Below, piece after piece: positions 19,621-28,324 of a stretch of DNA of 64,000 nt. The notes under the pieces are model-generated. The model was given only the letters and a program-made list of their open reading frames with translations. It searched no databases and had not been told where the DNA came from. This stretch comes from Pelagibacteraceae bacterium AG-337-G06 (GTDB taxonomy: Bacteria > Pseudomonadota > Alphaproteobacteria > Pelagibacterales > AG-422-B15): assembly GCA_003282175.1 (NCBI GenBank), contig QBZX01000002.1, positions 62,001 through 126,000 of the forward strand. The letters run 5' to 3'. The position numbers and the translations under genes are program-made. Positions within the stretch are counted from its first letter, which is position 1; each line of letters opens with the position of its first letter.

Positions 19621-20169
19621 TTAATTTAACTTTTCTCTATTTTTTTCCATATAAGTTAATCCACTTTCAATTAAAGTTGTTGCTAAGCCTCTAATAAAAG
19701 TAATAGATTTTTCATTTCTAAGAGCTTGTAGATCTGATGGTACCGGACCATCATACTTAAATTGTTCAAGTTTTTGCTGAAGAAAGAGGACTCTTTCATT
19801 TAATACCGTTTCTAGGGTCTCCTTAGGAAGATACTTTGCAAACAATAAAAGTAAAAAAAATTCAGATTTAATTTGGTCACCAAAGTTACCAGAACGAATA
19901 TAAGCTGAAGCATCACCTAGTAGGTTTTCCTTCATCAAATCTTTCCCTTTTTTTGTAATTGTATAAACCTTTTTATCTGGTTTCTTACTTTGAGATAATT
20001 GTTTACATGAAACATATTTTTCAGATTGAAGCTTATTTAAAGTTGGATAAATTGTTCCAAAACTTAAACTATAAAAATCAGATAATGGACCCTCAAACAT
20101 TTGTTTAATTTCATAGCCTGATCTAGGACCCAATGAAAGTAAGCCTAAACAGAGAGTATCTTTTTGCAT
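19621..20169 (-). CDS. PadR family transcriptional regulator
   Basis: A 182-residue PadR-type repressor. The winged helix (residues 5-85) contains SGYEIKQMFEGPLSDFYSLS, GTIYPTLNKLQSEKYV and the wing KKVYTITKKGK, the diagnostic PadR_N pattern. A C-terminal helical region (about 95-180) serves dimerisation. PadR proteins usually repress efflux or detoxification genes and are released by the toxic compound. Its position between tolC and hlyD, 1 bp from each, suggests autoregulation of the whole pump operon through the two palindromes before tolC. Confidence 0.93.
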   Translation of the reverse strand: MQKDTLCLGLLSLGPRSGYEIKQMFEGPLSDFYSLSFGTIYPTLNKLQSEKYVSCKQLSQSKKPDKKVYTITKKGKDLMKENLLGDASAYIRSGNFGDQIKSEFFLLLLFAKYLPKETLETVLNERVLFLQQKLEQFKYDGPVPSDLQALRNEKSITFIRGLATTLIESGLTYMEKNREKLN

Positions 20170-20170
20170 T

Positions 20171-21460
20171 TTAATTCACCTTTAAATTTTTTTTATCGAG
20201 TGTGCCAGACATATACATAATTTGAGTTTTAACAATTTCTCTATCTTTTTGTTTATTGAAATAATTGATTTCTGAATTGAGCAATGACTGTCTAGCTTTC
20301 AATACATCGAGCACACTTCTTTCACCAACTTCTTGTTCTATTACAGTGCCTTTATAGGCAGTTTGATTAGCATTGTAAGTAAGCTCAGCAGCTTTTATTG
20401 TTTGTTCAGAAATTTGGAACTTATCCCAGATATTCTCAGAAAGGATTACTGTCTCATTACGAGTTTTTTGCAAAAGTATATATTGACTGTTTTTCATTTC
20501 TTTTGCTTTACGCACATTGGATAATGACTTTCCAGCCGTAAAGATTGGCCAATTAAGAGAAGCTTTGATTTCTTCGCTAGTTAGCTCATCTACAGTTGAT
20601 GAATATTCATCTAATTCAGACTTAGTTGCTGTGAGATTTAGTTGTGGATAGTAAGCAGATTGTGCGACCCCTACATTAGCATCCATAATATTCAAGTTTG
20701 CTTCAGCCATTCGTATAGAATAATTATTGGCAATTAAGCTCTCTTTAAATTGATTGAGTGAATTTGGTATATCTGCGTTAATTTCGGAAAAAATTAAATC
20801 TTCTGCTTCAACACCAACTAAATCAATGAATAAATTTTTTAAATTTTTTAGGATTATTTTTGAATCTAACAAATCAATCTTGGCATTATTTAAGTATGCT
20901 TCAGCCTGAGCAACGTCAGTTTTAGATGCAAGTCCAACCTCATATTCCTTTATTGTTGCATTTGATCGTTCTGTGACTGACTCAAGATTATCTCTATATG
21001 ACTGAACGGTCTTTTCAGCAATTAGAACATTATAATAAGCTTCAATTGTTTCTAATATTATATCCTGTGTTACTTTCTTCTCATTTAGTCTTTTCAGATT
21101 CAGAGATTCCTTTGATGATATTGAATTATAAATACGGCTGAAGCCGCTAAACAAATTTTGGGATAAAATTATTGATTTACTGCTTGGGGATAACTCGTAA
21201 TCATTTGAGGTAATACCTGACTGTGCTCTAAGGTTTGAGTATTCGGTTTCGGCTATATTAGCGTTTATATTAATAGAGGGTAAGTAACTAGTCTTTGATT
21301 GAAAATAATCTTCCTCAGCAATATCTACTGCATTGGCCTCTATTTTAAGTAACAAGTTATTTGCCAAAGACTCATCAATTGCTTCATTTAAACTTAATGC
21401 TCCTGCATTGTTTGATAGCAACAATGTTGATAAACTTATTAGATACACAAAAAATTTCAT
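20171..21460 (-). CDS. TolC family outer-membrane efflux protein
   Basis: A 429-residue outer-membrane factor with a signal peptide (MKFFVYLISLSTLLLSNNAGA) and two OEP repeats rich in long amphipathic helices. The features TKTDVAQAEAYLNNAK-like and QEVGERSVLDVLKARQSLL are typical of TolC. I prefer the ATG at 21460 because AGGA (21469-21472 on this strand) lies eight bases upstream and the signal peptide then starts cleanly. An in-frame TTG two codons earlier is less likely. First gene of the padR-hlyD-RND-RND run. Confidence 0.92.
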   Translation of the reverse strand: MKFFVYLISLSTLLLSNNAGALSLNEAIDESLANNLLLKIEANAVDIAEEDYFQSKTSYLPSININANIAETEYSNLRAQSGITSNDYELSPSSKSIILSQNLFSGFSRIYNSISSKESLNLKRLNEKKVTQDIILETIEAYYNVLIAEKTVQSYRDNLESVTERSNATIKEYEVGLASKTDVAQAEAYLNNAKIDLLDSKIILKNLKNLFIDLVGVEAEDLIFSEINADIPNSLNQFKESLIANNYSIRMAEANLNIMDANVGVAQSAYYPQLNLTATKSELDEYSSTVDELTSEEIKASLNWPIFTAGKSLSNVRKAKEMKNSQYILLQKTRNETVILSENIWDKFQISEQTIKAAELTYNANQTAYKGTVIEQEVGERSVLDVLKARQSLLNSEINYFNKQKDREIVKTQIMYMSGTLDKKNLKVN

Positions 21461-21487
21461 ATTCAAGTTCCTAAAAAAGAAGGTATC

Positions 21488-21504
21488 TATATCAGTTTGA
21501 TATA
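21488..21504. promoter_or_regulatory. Palindromic operator 1 (proposed PadR site)
   Basis: TATATCA-GTT-TGATATA is a perfect 7-bp inverted repeat around three bases, 28 bp before the tolC ATG. A second copy with the same arms lies with its centre 30 bp away, about three helical turns. Binding by the operon's own PadR protein is inferred from location and symmetry. Confidence 0.6.
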
Positions 21505-21517
21505 TATTATCAATACC

Positions 21518-21534
21518 TATATCAATTTGATATA
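21518..21534. promoter_or_regulatory. Palindromic operator 2 (proposed PadR site)
   Basis: TATATCA-ATT-TGATATA has the same arms as operator 1 and a different central triplet. It lies between tolC (minus) and rlmE (plus). TTGATA elements created by the palindromes could serve as -35 boxes, so a bound repressor would block the tolC promoter and might also affect rlmE. Confidence 0.6.
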
Positions 21535-21599
21535 GTAGAATTTAATATTATTTCAAGTAGTATGCATCTACTATTAAATTGTTGAAAAATAACGACTTT

Positions 21600-22223
21600 A
21601 TGAAAATAAAGAATAAATCATTCAAAGATAAAAGTAAGAAATGGCTTAAAAGGCATGTAGATGATGAGTTTGTGCAAAAGTCTATTAGTGATAATTATAG
21701 ATCCAGGGCTGCATACAAGCTAATAGAAATTATTGAGAAATATAAAATATTAGATGGAGTTAAAAATATAATTGATTTGGGCTCAGCGCCTGGAAGTTGG
21801 TGTCAAGTGCTTAAAAATCAAGGGAAAAGTCTAAGCTCAATAATTGCTGTAGATATCCTAGAAATGGCAGAAATTAAGGGTGTCACTTTTTACCAATCAG
21901 ACTTTTTATCTTCAGAGTTCGAGATAGTTTCCAAAACTGTAGGCCCATTTGATCTTATACTTTCTGATATCTCGCCTAATTTGTCAGGCAATAAAGTCTC
22001 TGATTTTCTTCTTTCCAAGGATTTGGTTGAGAATGCCTTAAGTTTTTCACTTCAGAATCTTAATACTAATGGGCATTTTGTGGCAAAGTATTTCAGAACA
22101 GGCGATATTTCAGATGTTCTTACTATATGTAAAAGGAATTTTTATAAGGTTGCTTCATTTAAGCCAAAATCAAGCAGAAAAAATTCGAGTGAAATATACC
22201 TAGTTTGCCTTAGAAAAAAATAA
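21600..22223 (+). CDS. rlmE: 23S rRNA (uridine-2'-O-)-methyltransferase RlmE
   Basis: A 207-residue FtsJ/RrmJ-type SAM methyltransferase that modifies U2552 of 23S rRNA during late 50S assembly. It has SRAAYKL with the catalytic Lys, the SAM motif LGSAPGSWCQ, SDISPNLSG with the catalytic Asp, FVAKYFR with the second Lys, and KPKSSRKNSSEIYLV with the catalytic Glu. This gives a complete K-D-K-E set. I start at ATG 21600; an in-frame TTG at 21579 would add seven residues. It is divergent from the efflux operon and shares its operator region. Confidence 0.94.
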   Translation: MKIKNKSFKDKSKKWLKRHVDDEFVQKSISDNYRSRAAYKLIEIIEKYKILDGVKNIIDLGSAPGSWCQVLKNQGKSLSSIIAVDILEMAEIKGVTFYQSDFLSSEFEIVSKTVGPFDLILSDISPNLSGNKVSDFLLSKDLVENALSFSLQNLNTNGHFVAKYFRTGDISDVLTICKRNFYKVASFKPKSSRKNSSEIYLVCLRKK

Positions 22224-22231
22224 CACCTTGA

Positions 22232-22260
22232 TTGACATAATTTGTTAAATAATTTATTCA
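22232..22260 (+). promoter_or_regulatory. Candidate promoter of guaB (leaderless start predicted)
   Basis: A consensus TTGACA at 22232-22237 and TATTCA at 22255-22260 are 17 bp apart. Six bases separate the -10 from the guaB ATG at 22267, so the transcript should start at or beside the ATG. No Shine-Dalgarno sequence is present. Confidence 0.5.
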
Positions 22261-22266
22261 TCAGAG

Positions 22267-23733
22267 ATGGAGCGTTCCGCTATTCAAAAATCTCTTTCAT
22301 TTGACGATGTCCTAATAAAGCCTGCGCGCTCGTCTATTCTTCCCACTGAGGTCCAATCACATACGTCTATCACTTCAAATATAAAACTTGGCATACCATT
22401 AATTTCCTCTGCGATGGATACTGTTACCGAATATAAGTTAGCTATCGCTATTGCTCAATCTGGTGGACTGGGGATACTTCATAAGAATATGTCTATTGAC
22501 GATCAAGCGCAAAATGTTGCGAAAGTAAAAAAGTTTGAAACTGGCATGGTAATTGACCCAGTGACTATAGCACCTGAAGCCACTCTATCAGATGCTTTAG
22601 ATCTAATGAAAGAGCATCAAATTTCTGGTGTTCCTGTAGTCGATAGGAACGATAAATTACTTGGCATTTTAACCAATAGAGATGTTCGTTTTGCAACTAA
22701 CATGTCTCAAAAAATTAGTGAATTAATGACAAGTGAAAATTTGATTACCGTTAAAGAGGGAATCTCTAGCGACGATGCACAAAAATTACTACATGCTCAT
22801 AGAATTGAAAAATTAATTGTTGTTGATGATAATAGAAAATGTATTGGGTTAATCACGGTGAAAGACATCGAAAAAAGTCAACTCAACCCTCATGCATCTA
22901 AGGATGCCAAAGGAAGGCTGATAGTAGGCTCTGCAATAGGCGTTGGAATAGAAGCAATTAATAGAGCTGAACGCTTAATTGATGCTGGTGTAGATGTATT
23001 GGCAATAGATACTGCCCATGGCCACTCAGAAAAAGTTATTTCTACTCTTGAAGAAATTAAATCTCATTTTTCTATTGACGTAATCGTTGGCAATGTAGCT
23101 ACAAAAGAAGCCACAGCAGAATTAATTGATAAAGGTGCAGATTGTATAAAAGTTGGTATAGGTCCAGGGTCAATTTGTACTACAAGAGTGGTTGCTGGTA
23201 TAGGGGTCCCTCAATTCTCAGCAATTTTGGATTGTTCTGAAATTGCAAACAAAAAAAATATTCCTGTCATTGCTGATGGAGGCATAAAATATTCTGGAGA
23301 TATTGCAAAAGCTCTAGGCGCAGGAGCTAACGCAGTTATGATAGGATCATTGTTTGCAGGGACTGACGAGTCACCAGGAGAAGTTTACTTATTTAAAGGT
23401 AGAAGCTATAAATCATATCGTGGAATGGGTTCTTTGGGTGCAATGGCACGAGGGTCTGCAGATAGATATTTTCAAGAAGAGATTACAGAAAGCAATAAAC
23501 ATGTACCTGAAGGAATTGAAGGAAGAGTTCCATACAAAGGACCAATATCACCAATAATATATCAACTTGTTGGAGGCCTCAAAGCTTCAATGGGCTACAC
23601 AGGTTCTAAAGATATTATGCGATTTAAGAAGAATGTTCAGTTTATTGAAATCACAGGCGCAGGATTAAAAGAGAGTCATGTGCATGATGTTGACATCACT
23701 CGTGAGTCGCCAAATTATCCAACAAACATTTAA
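22267..23733 (+). CDS. guaB: Inosine-5'-monophosphate dehydrogenase
   Basis: A 488-residue IMPDH that oxidises IMP to XMP, the committed step to GMP. The TIM barrel is interrupted by a tandem CBS pair (about residues 95-205). The catalytic loop [13 protein letters not shown] lies near residue 300, and the flap region [15 protein letters not shown] with the arginine needed for hydrolysis is intact. It heads a guaB-TPR-guaA group, and the next gene begins 4 bp after its stop. GMP synthesis is thus encoded almost contiguously. Confidence 0.99.
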   Translation: MERSAIQKSLSFDDVLIKPARSSILPTEVQSHTSITSNIKLGIPLISSAMDTVTEYKLAIAIAQSGGLGILHKNMSIDDQAQNVAKVKKFETGMVIDPVTIAPEATLSDALDLMKEHQISGVPVVDRNDKLLGILTNRDVRFATNMSQKISELMTSENLITVKEGISSDDAQKLLHAHRIEKLIVVDDNRKCIGLITVKDIEKSQLNPHASKDAKGRLIVGSAIGVGIEAINRAERLIDAGVDVLAIDTAHGHSEKVISTLEEIKSHFSIDVIVGNVATKEATAELIDKGADCIKVGIGPGSICTTRVVAGIGVPQFSAILDCSEIANKKNIPVIADGGIKYSGDIAKALGAGANAVMIGSLFAGTDESPGEVYLFKGRSYKSYRGMGSLGAMARGSADRYFQEEITESNKHVPEGIEGRVPYKGPISPIIYQLVGGLKASMGYTGSKDIMRFKKNVQFIEITGAGLKESHVHDVDITRESPNYPTNI

Positions 23734-23737
23734 GTAG

Positions 23738-24136
23738 ATGAAATATTTTATAATTTTAATTTTTTTTTTATACTCATTTCATTCTTTGTCTGCATCAAAT
23801 TTTTATGACAATGCTCTAGAGAGTTTCTATGACACTAGTTACGAAACAGCCATTAAATATCTAGAAAAGGAAATTGTATTCAACCCTAAATCATCTGAGT
23901 CATTTCTTTTACTTGGGAAATCTTATGAAAAGATTGACGATCTAATCACTGCCAATAAATATTATAATATTGCGTTTACATTAATACCTCACAATTTAGA
24001 GCTTAACTTTCTTTTAGGAAAGACTGCATATAACTTAGGTAATATAGAAGATTATGCTGAATTTATTTCTAATTTAGAAATCCTTTGTGATAATGATTGT
24101 GAAGAAATTAACAACTTAAAGATACTAGCTGAGTAG
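23738..24136 (+). CDS. Small exported TPR-repeat protein of unknown function
   Basis: A 132-residue protein with a signal peptide (MKYFIILIFFLYSFHSLSA) and two or three tetratricopeptide-like repeats (YDTSYETAIKYLEKEIVFNP, SFLLLGKSYEKIDDLITANKY, NLELNFLLGKTAYNLGNI). It is probably periplasmic or anchored and may act as a protein-binding scaffold. It lies 4 bp after guaB and 1 bp before guaA, so it is co-expressed with GMP synthesis, but no functional link is evident. I do not recognise a named family. Confidence 0.7.
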   Translation: MKYFIILIFFLYSFHSLSASNFYDNALESFYDTSYETAIKYLEKEIVFNPKSSESFLLLGKSYEKIDDLITANKYYNIAFTLIPHNLELNFLLGKTAYNLGNIEDYAEFISNLEILCDNDCEEINNLKILAE

Positions 24137-24137
24137 T

Positions 24138-25676
24138 ATGATTTATATTGTTGACTTCGGCTCTCAGGTAACCCAATTAATTGCAAGAAGAGTTCGAGAG
24201 GCTGGTGTTTACTGTGAAATTGTAAGTAACATTAACCTTTTAAATAAAATTAAGGATACTAAACCAACTGGTATTATATTCTCAGGTGGTCCAGCAAGTG
24301 TTCATAAGTCGCGTACGCCAAAAATTAACCAGAAAATCTTCTCCTTAAATATTCCGATTCTAGGAATTTGTTATGGTATGCAACTTATAGTCCATCAACT
24401 TGGAGGTAAAGTTGAAATATCTAATAAACGTGAATTCGGTAAAACATTAATTACGCATATTAATAAAAGTAAGCTGTTTCAAGGTATAAAATTGAAAAAT
24501 AAACAACATTTTGTTTGGATGAGCCATGGTGATAAGGCAATTAAATTGCCCAAAGATTTTTTTACTATTGCAAAAAGTAAAAACTCTAAATTTGTAGGCA
24601 TAGAAAATAAAAAACTAAAAATTTATGGTCTCCAATTTCATCCAGAAGTGGTTCATACGCAACAAGGTGAAAAAATAATCAAGAATTTTATAATCAATGT
24701 TTGTAAATCAAAGCCAACATGGAGTATGCAAAACTATCTCAAAATGCAAGTTGCTAAAATAAAGATAAAAGTTGATAAGCACAAAGTAATTTGTGGGTTA
24801 TCTGGAGGTGTAGATAGCATGGTGACTGCAGCAATAATTTCAAAAGCAATTGGTAAACAATTAACATGTATTTATGTGGACACTGGGTTAATGAGGCTAA
24901 ATGAAACGAAGGAAGTTCAAAATTTATTCAAGAAGTATTTTAAATCGAGGCTTGTTACGGTTAATGCCAAGAATAAATTTTTTAATTCTCTTATAGGAAT
25001 ATCAGATCCTGAAAAAAAACGTAAAATTATAGGTAATCTATTTATTAAAATATTTAATGCTGAGTCAAAAAAAATATCTAAGGCAAAATTCTTAGCCCAA
25101 GGTACTATCTACCCGGATATAATTGAAAGTAAAAGTTTTCATGGAGGGCCGACTTCCGTCATTAAGTCCCATCATAATGTTGGAGGGTTACCCAAAAAAA
25201 TGCAGCTAGAACTTGTTGAGCCTTTACAAGAATTATTTAAAGATGAAGTGCGCAGAGTCGGCAAAGAACTAAAATTGCCAAAAGAATTTATACAAAGACA
25301 TCCATTTCCAGGACCTGGATTGGGTATTCGAGTATTGGGTGATGTTACAAAAGAAAAAGCACAAATTTTACAACAGGCAGATAAAATTTATATTGATGAG
25401 ATTAAAGCAGCTAATTTATATGATGAAATTTGGCAGGCTTTTGCTGTCTTATTGCCGGTTAGAACTGTTGGTGTAATGGGCGACCAAAGGTCATATGAGT
25501 TTGTTTGTGGCTTGAGAGCTGTTACATCTGTAGACGGCATGACTGCTGATTTCTATCCTTTTAGTGGTGAATTTTTAAGTAAAGTTTCTACTCGTATTAT
25601 TAATGAAGTGAAAGGGATTAATCGTGTAGTTTATGATACGACTTCCAAACCGCCGGGCACTATTGAGTGGGAGTAG
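24138..25676 (+). CDS. guaA: GMP synthase (glutamine-hydrolysing)
   Basis: A 512-residue two-domain enzyme that converts XMP to GMP. The N-terminal class I glutaminase has the nucleophile in LGICYGMQL (about Cys80) and the His/Glu pair in LQFHPEVVHT. The ATP pyrophosphatase domain has the P-loop GLSGGVDSMV. The C-terminal dimerisation/XMP domain ends in the conserved PPGTIEWE. The length is normal. It begins 1 bp after the small TPR gene, in the guaB transcript. Confidence 0.99.
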   Translation: MIYIVDFGSQVTQLIARRVREAGVYCEIVSNINLLNKIKDTKPTGIIFSGGPASVHKSRTPKINQKIFSLNIPILGICYGMQLIVHQLGGKVEISNKREFGKTLITHINKSKLFQGIKLKNKQHFVWMSHGDKAIKLPKDFFTIAKSKNSKFVGIENKKLKIYGLQFHPEVVHTQQGEKIIKNFIINVCKSKPTWSMQNYLKMQVAKIKIKVDKHKVICGLSGGVDSMVTAAIISKAIGKQLTCIYVDTGLMRLNETKEVQNLFKKYFKSRLVTVNAKNKFFNSLIGISDPEKKRKIIGNLFIKIFNAESKKISKAKFLAQGTIYPDIIESKSFHGGPTSVIKSHHNVGGLPKKMQLELVEPLQELFKDEVRRVGKELKLPKEFIQRHPFPGPGLGIRVLGDVTKEKAQILQQADKIYIDEIKAANLYDEIWQAFAVLLPVRTVGVMGDQRSYEFVCGLRAVTSVDGMTADFYPFSGEFLSKVSTRIINEVKGINRVVYDTTSKPPGTIEWE

Positions 25677-25720
25677 ATTTTAACTATTAATTTTTACCTA
25701 AAAATTTAAATGAATATAAC

Positions 25721-25726
25721 TATAAT
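25721..25726 (+). promoter_or_regulatory. -10 element (TATAAT) of the GNAT-like gene
   Basis: A perfect TATAAT ends six bases before the ATG at 25733, with no Shine-Dalgarno sequence between. The -35 is weak. It matches the leaderless layout seen before alaS and guaB. Confidence 0.45.
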
Positions 25727-25732
25727 AAAGCA

Positions 25733-26248
25733 ATGAAAGACTTTTTTTATAAAATCTTTAATTTTTTTAAATCAATATTTAAATTAAATTTTACTGATTT
25801 TACGTGGATTAAATCAGCTAAATTTATTGAGTTAAATAATATTAATGTTTCAGAAGACCCTGTAAGACCAGAGCTTGATCTTGAATGGAGAACTACACAT
25901 GACAGAAAAATATATGGTTTAGAATATAATAATGAAATTGAAGGCATAATGTGTTTGGCGTTTACTAAGGATGTTCCTCATTCAATAAGAGAATTGGACT
26001 TAATGAGCCGATTGGCAGTCTACGAGCAAAACGCTGATACAATTATTGCTTATACTGTATGGTCTAGAAAAAAAGGTGCGGGCAAAAAAATTATGGAAGA
26101 AGCTCTAAAATTTGGCAAGGAGATGGGTTATAAAAGGATTGTTACTCTATCCCCATTGACTCCCATGGCCACTCATTACCACATCAGAAACGGGGCAAAA
26201 CTCTTAGGACATAATCCAACGACCCAGAATTTTGAATATTCTCTCTAA
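25733..26248 (+). CDS. GNAT-like N-acetyltransferase domain protein
   Basis: A 171-residue protein. The N-terminal 45 residues are basic and aromatic. The rest looks like a GNAT acetyl-CoA-binding fold: a strand before YTVWSRKKGAGKKIMEEAL (motif A, RxxGxG/A type, near residues 107-125), then a helix, KRIVTLSPLTPM, and the late YHIRNGAKLLG. The substrate is unknown. The conserved STPMA-T-HYHIRNGA ending resembles a small group of uncharacterised marine proteins, but I cannot name a family. It stands between guaA and the photolyase with its own predicted promoter. Confidence 0.6.
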   Translation: MKDFFYKIFNFFKSIFKLNFTDFTWIKSAKFIELNNINVSEDPVRPELDLEWRTTHDRKIYGLEYNNEIEGIMCLAFTKDVPHSIRELDLMSRLAVYEQNADTIIAYTVWSRKKGAGKKIMEEALKFGKEMGYKRIVTLSPLTPMATHYHIRNGAKLLGHNPTTQNFEYSL

Positions 26249-26296
26249 TACTGCAGGCTATTAACTCAAATCCATGGAAACTAGATATAATTAAGC

Positions 26297-26302
26297 TATA
26301 TA
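26297..26302 (+). promoter_or_regulatory. Candidate -10 of the photolyase gene
   Basis: TATATA ends six bases before the ATG at 26309. An alternative consensus TATAAT at 26286-26291 would give an 11-nt leader. There is no clear -35 and no Shine-Dalgarno sequence. Confidence 0.3.
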
Positions 26303-26308
26303 TTAATC

Positions 26309-27751
26309 ATGGCATCTAAAAAGAACATAAATGTGATGTGGTTTAGGCAAGACCTGCGGTTAGCTGACAATCCCGCTTTATCAAAGTCATTAGAGGACGG
26401 AAAGACTTTGCCCATTTTTATATTTGATAATGTAAATTCAAAAGAACATACAAATGGCGCTGCAAGCAAGTGGTGGCTGCACAATTCATTAACAAAATTA
26501 AATAAGTCATTAGATAGTAAGCTCTGTTTTTTTAGAGGCAACCCAATAGATATTCTTGATGAAATTAATAAACAATTTGAAATTTCAAATATATTCTGGA
26601 GTCGTTGTTATGAACCTTGGAGAATAAAAAGAGATAAAAAAATAAAAAAATATTTCAGTGATAAAGATATAAATGTGAATACTTTTAATGGATCGCTTCT
26701 ATGGGAGCCTTGGAATATAGCAAAAAAAGATGGCACTCCATATAAAGTGTTCACTCCCTACTATAGAAAAGGGTGTTTAAATTCGGAAAAGCCTCGCATG
26801 CCATTACCAGCACCTAATCTGTCTAATTTAATATCAATTGATAACCATAATGTAAAAATAGATGACTTGGAGTTAGTGCCTAGGCAAAATTGGCATAATA
26901 AAATGACTTCTCTTTGGTCTCCAGGAGAAGAAGGTGCACTTTATAAAATTGAAGAATTTATTTCAAATGGATTAAATAATTATAAAGAAGGCAGAAATTT
27001 TCCGTCCAAGCAGAACGTTTCTCAACTTTCACCTCATTTACACTTTGGTGAAGTCTCACCAAACCAAGTATGGTATCGAGCAAAGACAAAAGAAGGAAAA
27101 TTAGGTATTAAGAAAGACTTAGATCACTTCTTAAGTGAATTAGGTTGGCGAGAGTTTTCTTTTAATTTGCTCTATCATTTTCCATTTCTTCCAAAGGAAA
27201 ATTTACAAAAAAAGTTTGATAATTTTCCTTGGGACAATGACAAAGATAAATTAAAGAAGTGGCAAAGAGGACTAACTGGATATCCCATTGTGGATGCTGG
27301 CATGCAAGAATTATGGCAAACTGGCTATATGCATAATAGACTAAGAATGGTAGTAGGCTCATTTCTTGTAAAAAATTTACTTTTGCATTGGCATCATGGA
27401 GAAAGATGGTTTTGGGATTGTTTAATTGATGCAGATCTTGCGAGTAATAGTGCAGGGTGGCAATGGATCGCTGGCTCAGGCGCAGATGCTGCTCCTTATT
27501 TTAGAATTTTTAATCCAATAACACAGGGACAGAAATTCGATCCAGATGGAAAATATACAAGAAAATACTTGCCTGTTTTAAGCAATATACCAGATAAATT
27601 CTTATTTAATCCTTGGGAAGCCCCTGAAGATGTTTTAAGATCAGCGGGTGTAAAGCTTGGCGAAAATTATCCACTACCCATTGTTGAAATTGGTTCTTCC
27701 CGTCAAAAAGCTTTAGAGGCATTTGCTACAACTAAAACTTTAATATCCTAA
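26309..27751 (+). CDS. phrB: Deoxyribodipyrimidine photolyase (class I CPD photolyase family)
   Basis: A 480-residue photolyase/cryptochrome-family flavoprotein. The N-terminal antenna domain begins VMWFRQDLRLADNPAL. The FAD domain contains LSPHLHFGEVSP, FLSELGWREFSF, GYPIVDAGMQELW and the signature WQWIAGSGADAAPYFRIFNP. This is the class I CPD photolyase pattern and the length is right. The enzyme repairs UV-induced cyclobutane dimers with blue light, which suits a sunlit-surface organism. The stop codon overlaps the next start by one base. A cryptochrome-like role cannot be excluded by sequence alone. Confidence 0.95.
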   Translation: MASKKNINVMWFRQDLRLADNPALSKSLEDGKTLPIFIFDNVNSKEHTNGAASKWWLHNSLTKLNKSLDSKLCFFRGNPIDILDEINKQFEISNIFWSRCYEPWRIKRDKKIKKYFSDKDINVNTFNGSLLWEPWNIAKKDGTPYKVFTPYYRKGCLNSEKPRMPLPAPNLSNLISIDNHNVKIDDLELVPRQNWHNKMTSLWSPGEEGALYKIEEFISNGLNNYKEGRNFPSKQNVSQLSPHLHFGEVSPNQVWYRAKTKEGKLGIKKDLDHFLSELGWREFSFNLLYHFPFLPKENLQKKFDNFPWDNDKDKLKKWQRGLTGYPIVDAGMQELWQTGYMHNRLRMVVGSFLVKNLLLHWHHGERWFWDCLIDADLASNSAGWQWIAGSGADAAPYFRIFNPITQGQKFDPDGKYTRKYLPVLSNIPDKFLFNPWEAPEDVLRSAGVKLGENYPLPIVEIGSSRQKALEAFATTKTLIS

Positions 27752-28269
27752 TGAATACAGACACTATTCTTCTCATTGTTCAAATGGTAGCTGCATTTGG
27801 TGTACTGGTCTCTGTTATTTATTTAGGATTACAAATTCATCAACAAAATGAAATTACCAAAGCTCAATTTGGACATTCCCTTACTCAGCGAATGTATGAA
27901 AGATATTTTAATACAGCTAAAGATAAGGAGTTTAGTAATTTTTTAGCTAAGGATTGGGCTACTGGTGACTTAGATGACTCTGACAAATGGCGAGTAGCTA
28001 TTTTTATAAATACATTATTGGTAGATATATTCGATACTTATGAAAAAGTTGAGAAAGGGTTTGTAGATGAATCACATTTAAAAATGAGGATGCACATGCT
28101 TAAGCTTGGAGTAATGAAAGCACCTATAGCGCAATCTTCATGGAAATATTGGAAAGGAATAAAGTCAGATGAATTTATTAAATGGTTTGAAGCAGAAATA
28201 TATGGAGATTCTGACTCTTTTAATGAAGGGTATCAAGAAGAAGTAATCCCTAATGTTAGGCGAAAATAG
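27751..28269 (+). CDS. Membrane-anchored protein of unknown function
   Basis: A 172-residue protein with one N-terminal transmembrane helix (about residues 7-27, IVQMVAAFGVLVSVIYLGLQI) followed by QIHQQNEITKAQ and a mostly helical soluble domain. That domain has aromatic and charged patches (WRVAIFINTLLVDIFDTYEKV, WKYWKGIKSDEFIKWFEAEIYGD). This general plan, a YLGLQ-x-x-Q helix end then a cytoplasmic helical bundle, occurs in many uncharacterised marine proteobacterial proteins. I know no function. It is translationally coupled to the photolyase (TAATG overlap), so it shares that transcript. Confidence 0.6.
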   Translation: MNTDTILLIVQMVAAFGVLVSVIYLGLQIHQQNEITKAQFGHSLTQRMYERYFNTAKDKEFSNFLAKDWATGDLDDSDKWRVAIFINTLLVDIFDTYEKVEKGFVDESHLKMRMHMLKLGVMKAPIAQSSWKYWKGIKSDEFIKWFEAEIYGDSDSFNEGYQEEVIPNVRRK

Positions 28270-28311
28270 CCAGTTTTTTAGCTTTTTATAGAAATTTTTC
28301 TATTTCTAAAG

Positions 28312-28317
28312 TATAAA
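28312..28317 (+). promoter_or_regulatory. Candidate -10 of panB
   Basis: TATAAA ends seven bases before the panB ATG at 28325, with no Shine-Dalgarno sequence between. The -35 is weak. Confidence 0.4.
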
Positions 28318-28324
28318 CCGCTGC

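Noticed and set aside
25689-25708. AT-only inverted repeat after guaA
   Set aside because: The stem is all A-T with a tiny loop and is unlikely to terminate transcription.
28288-28303. ATAGAAA-TT-TTTCTAT hairpin before panB
   Set aside because: Only one G-C pair per arm and a two-base loop; too weak for a terminator.
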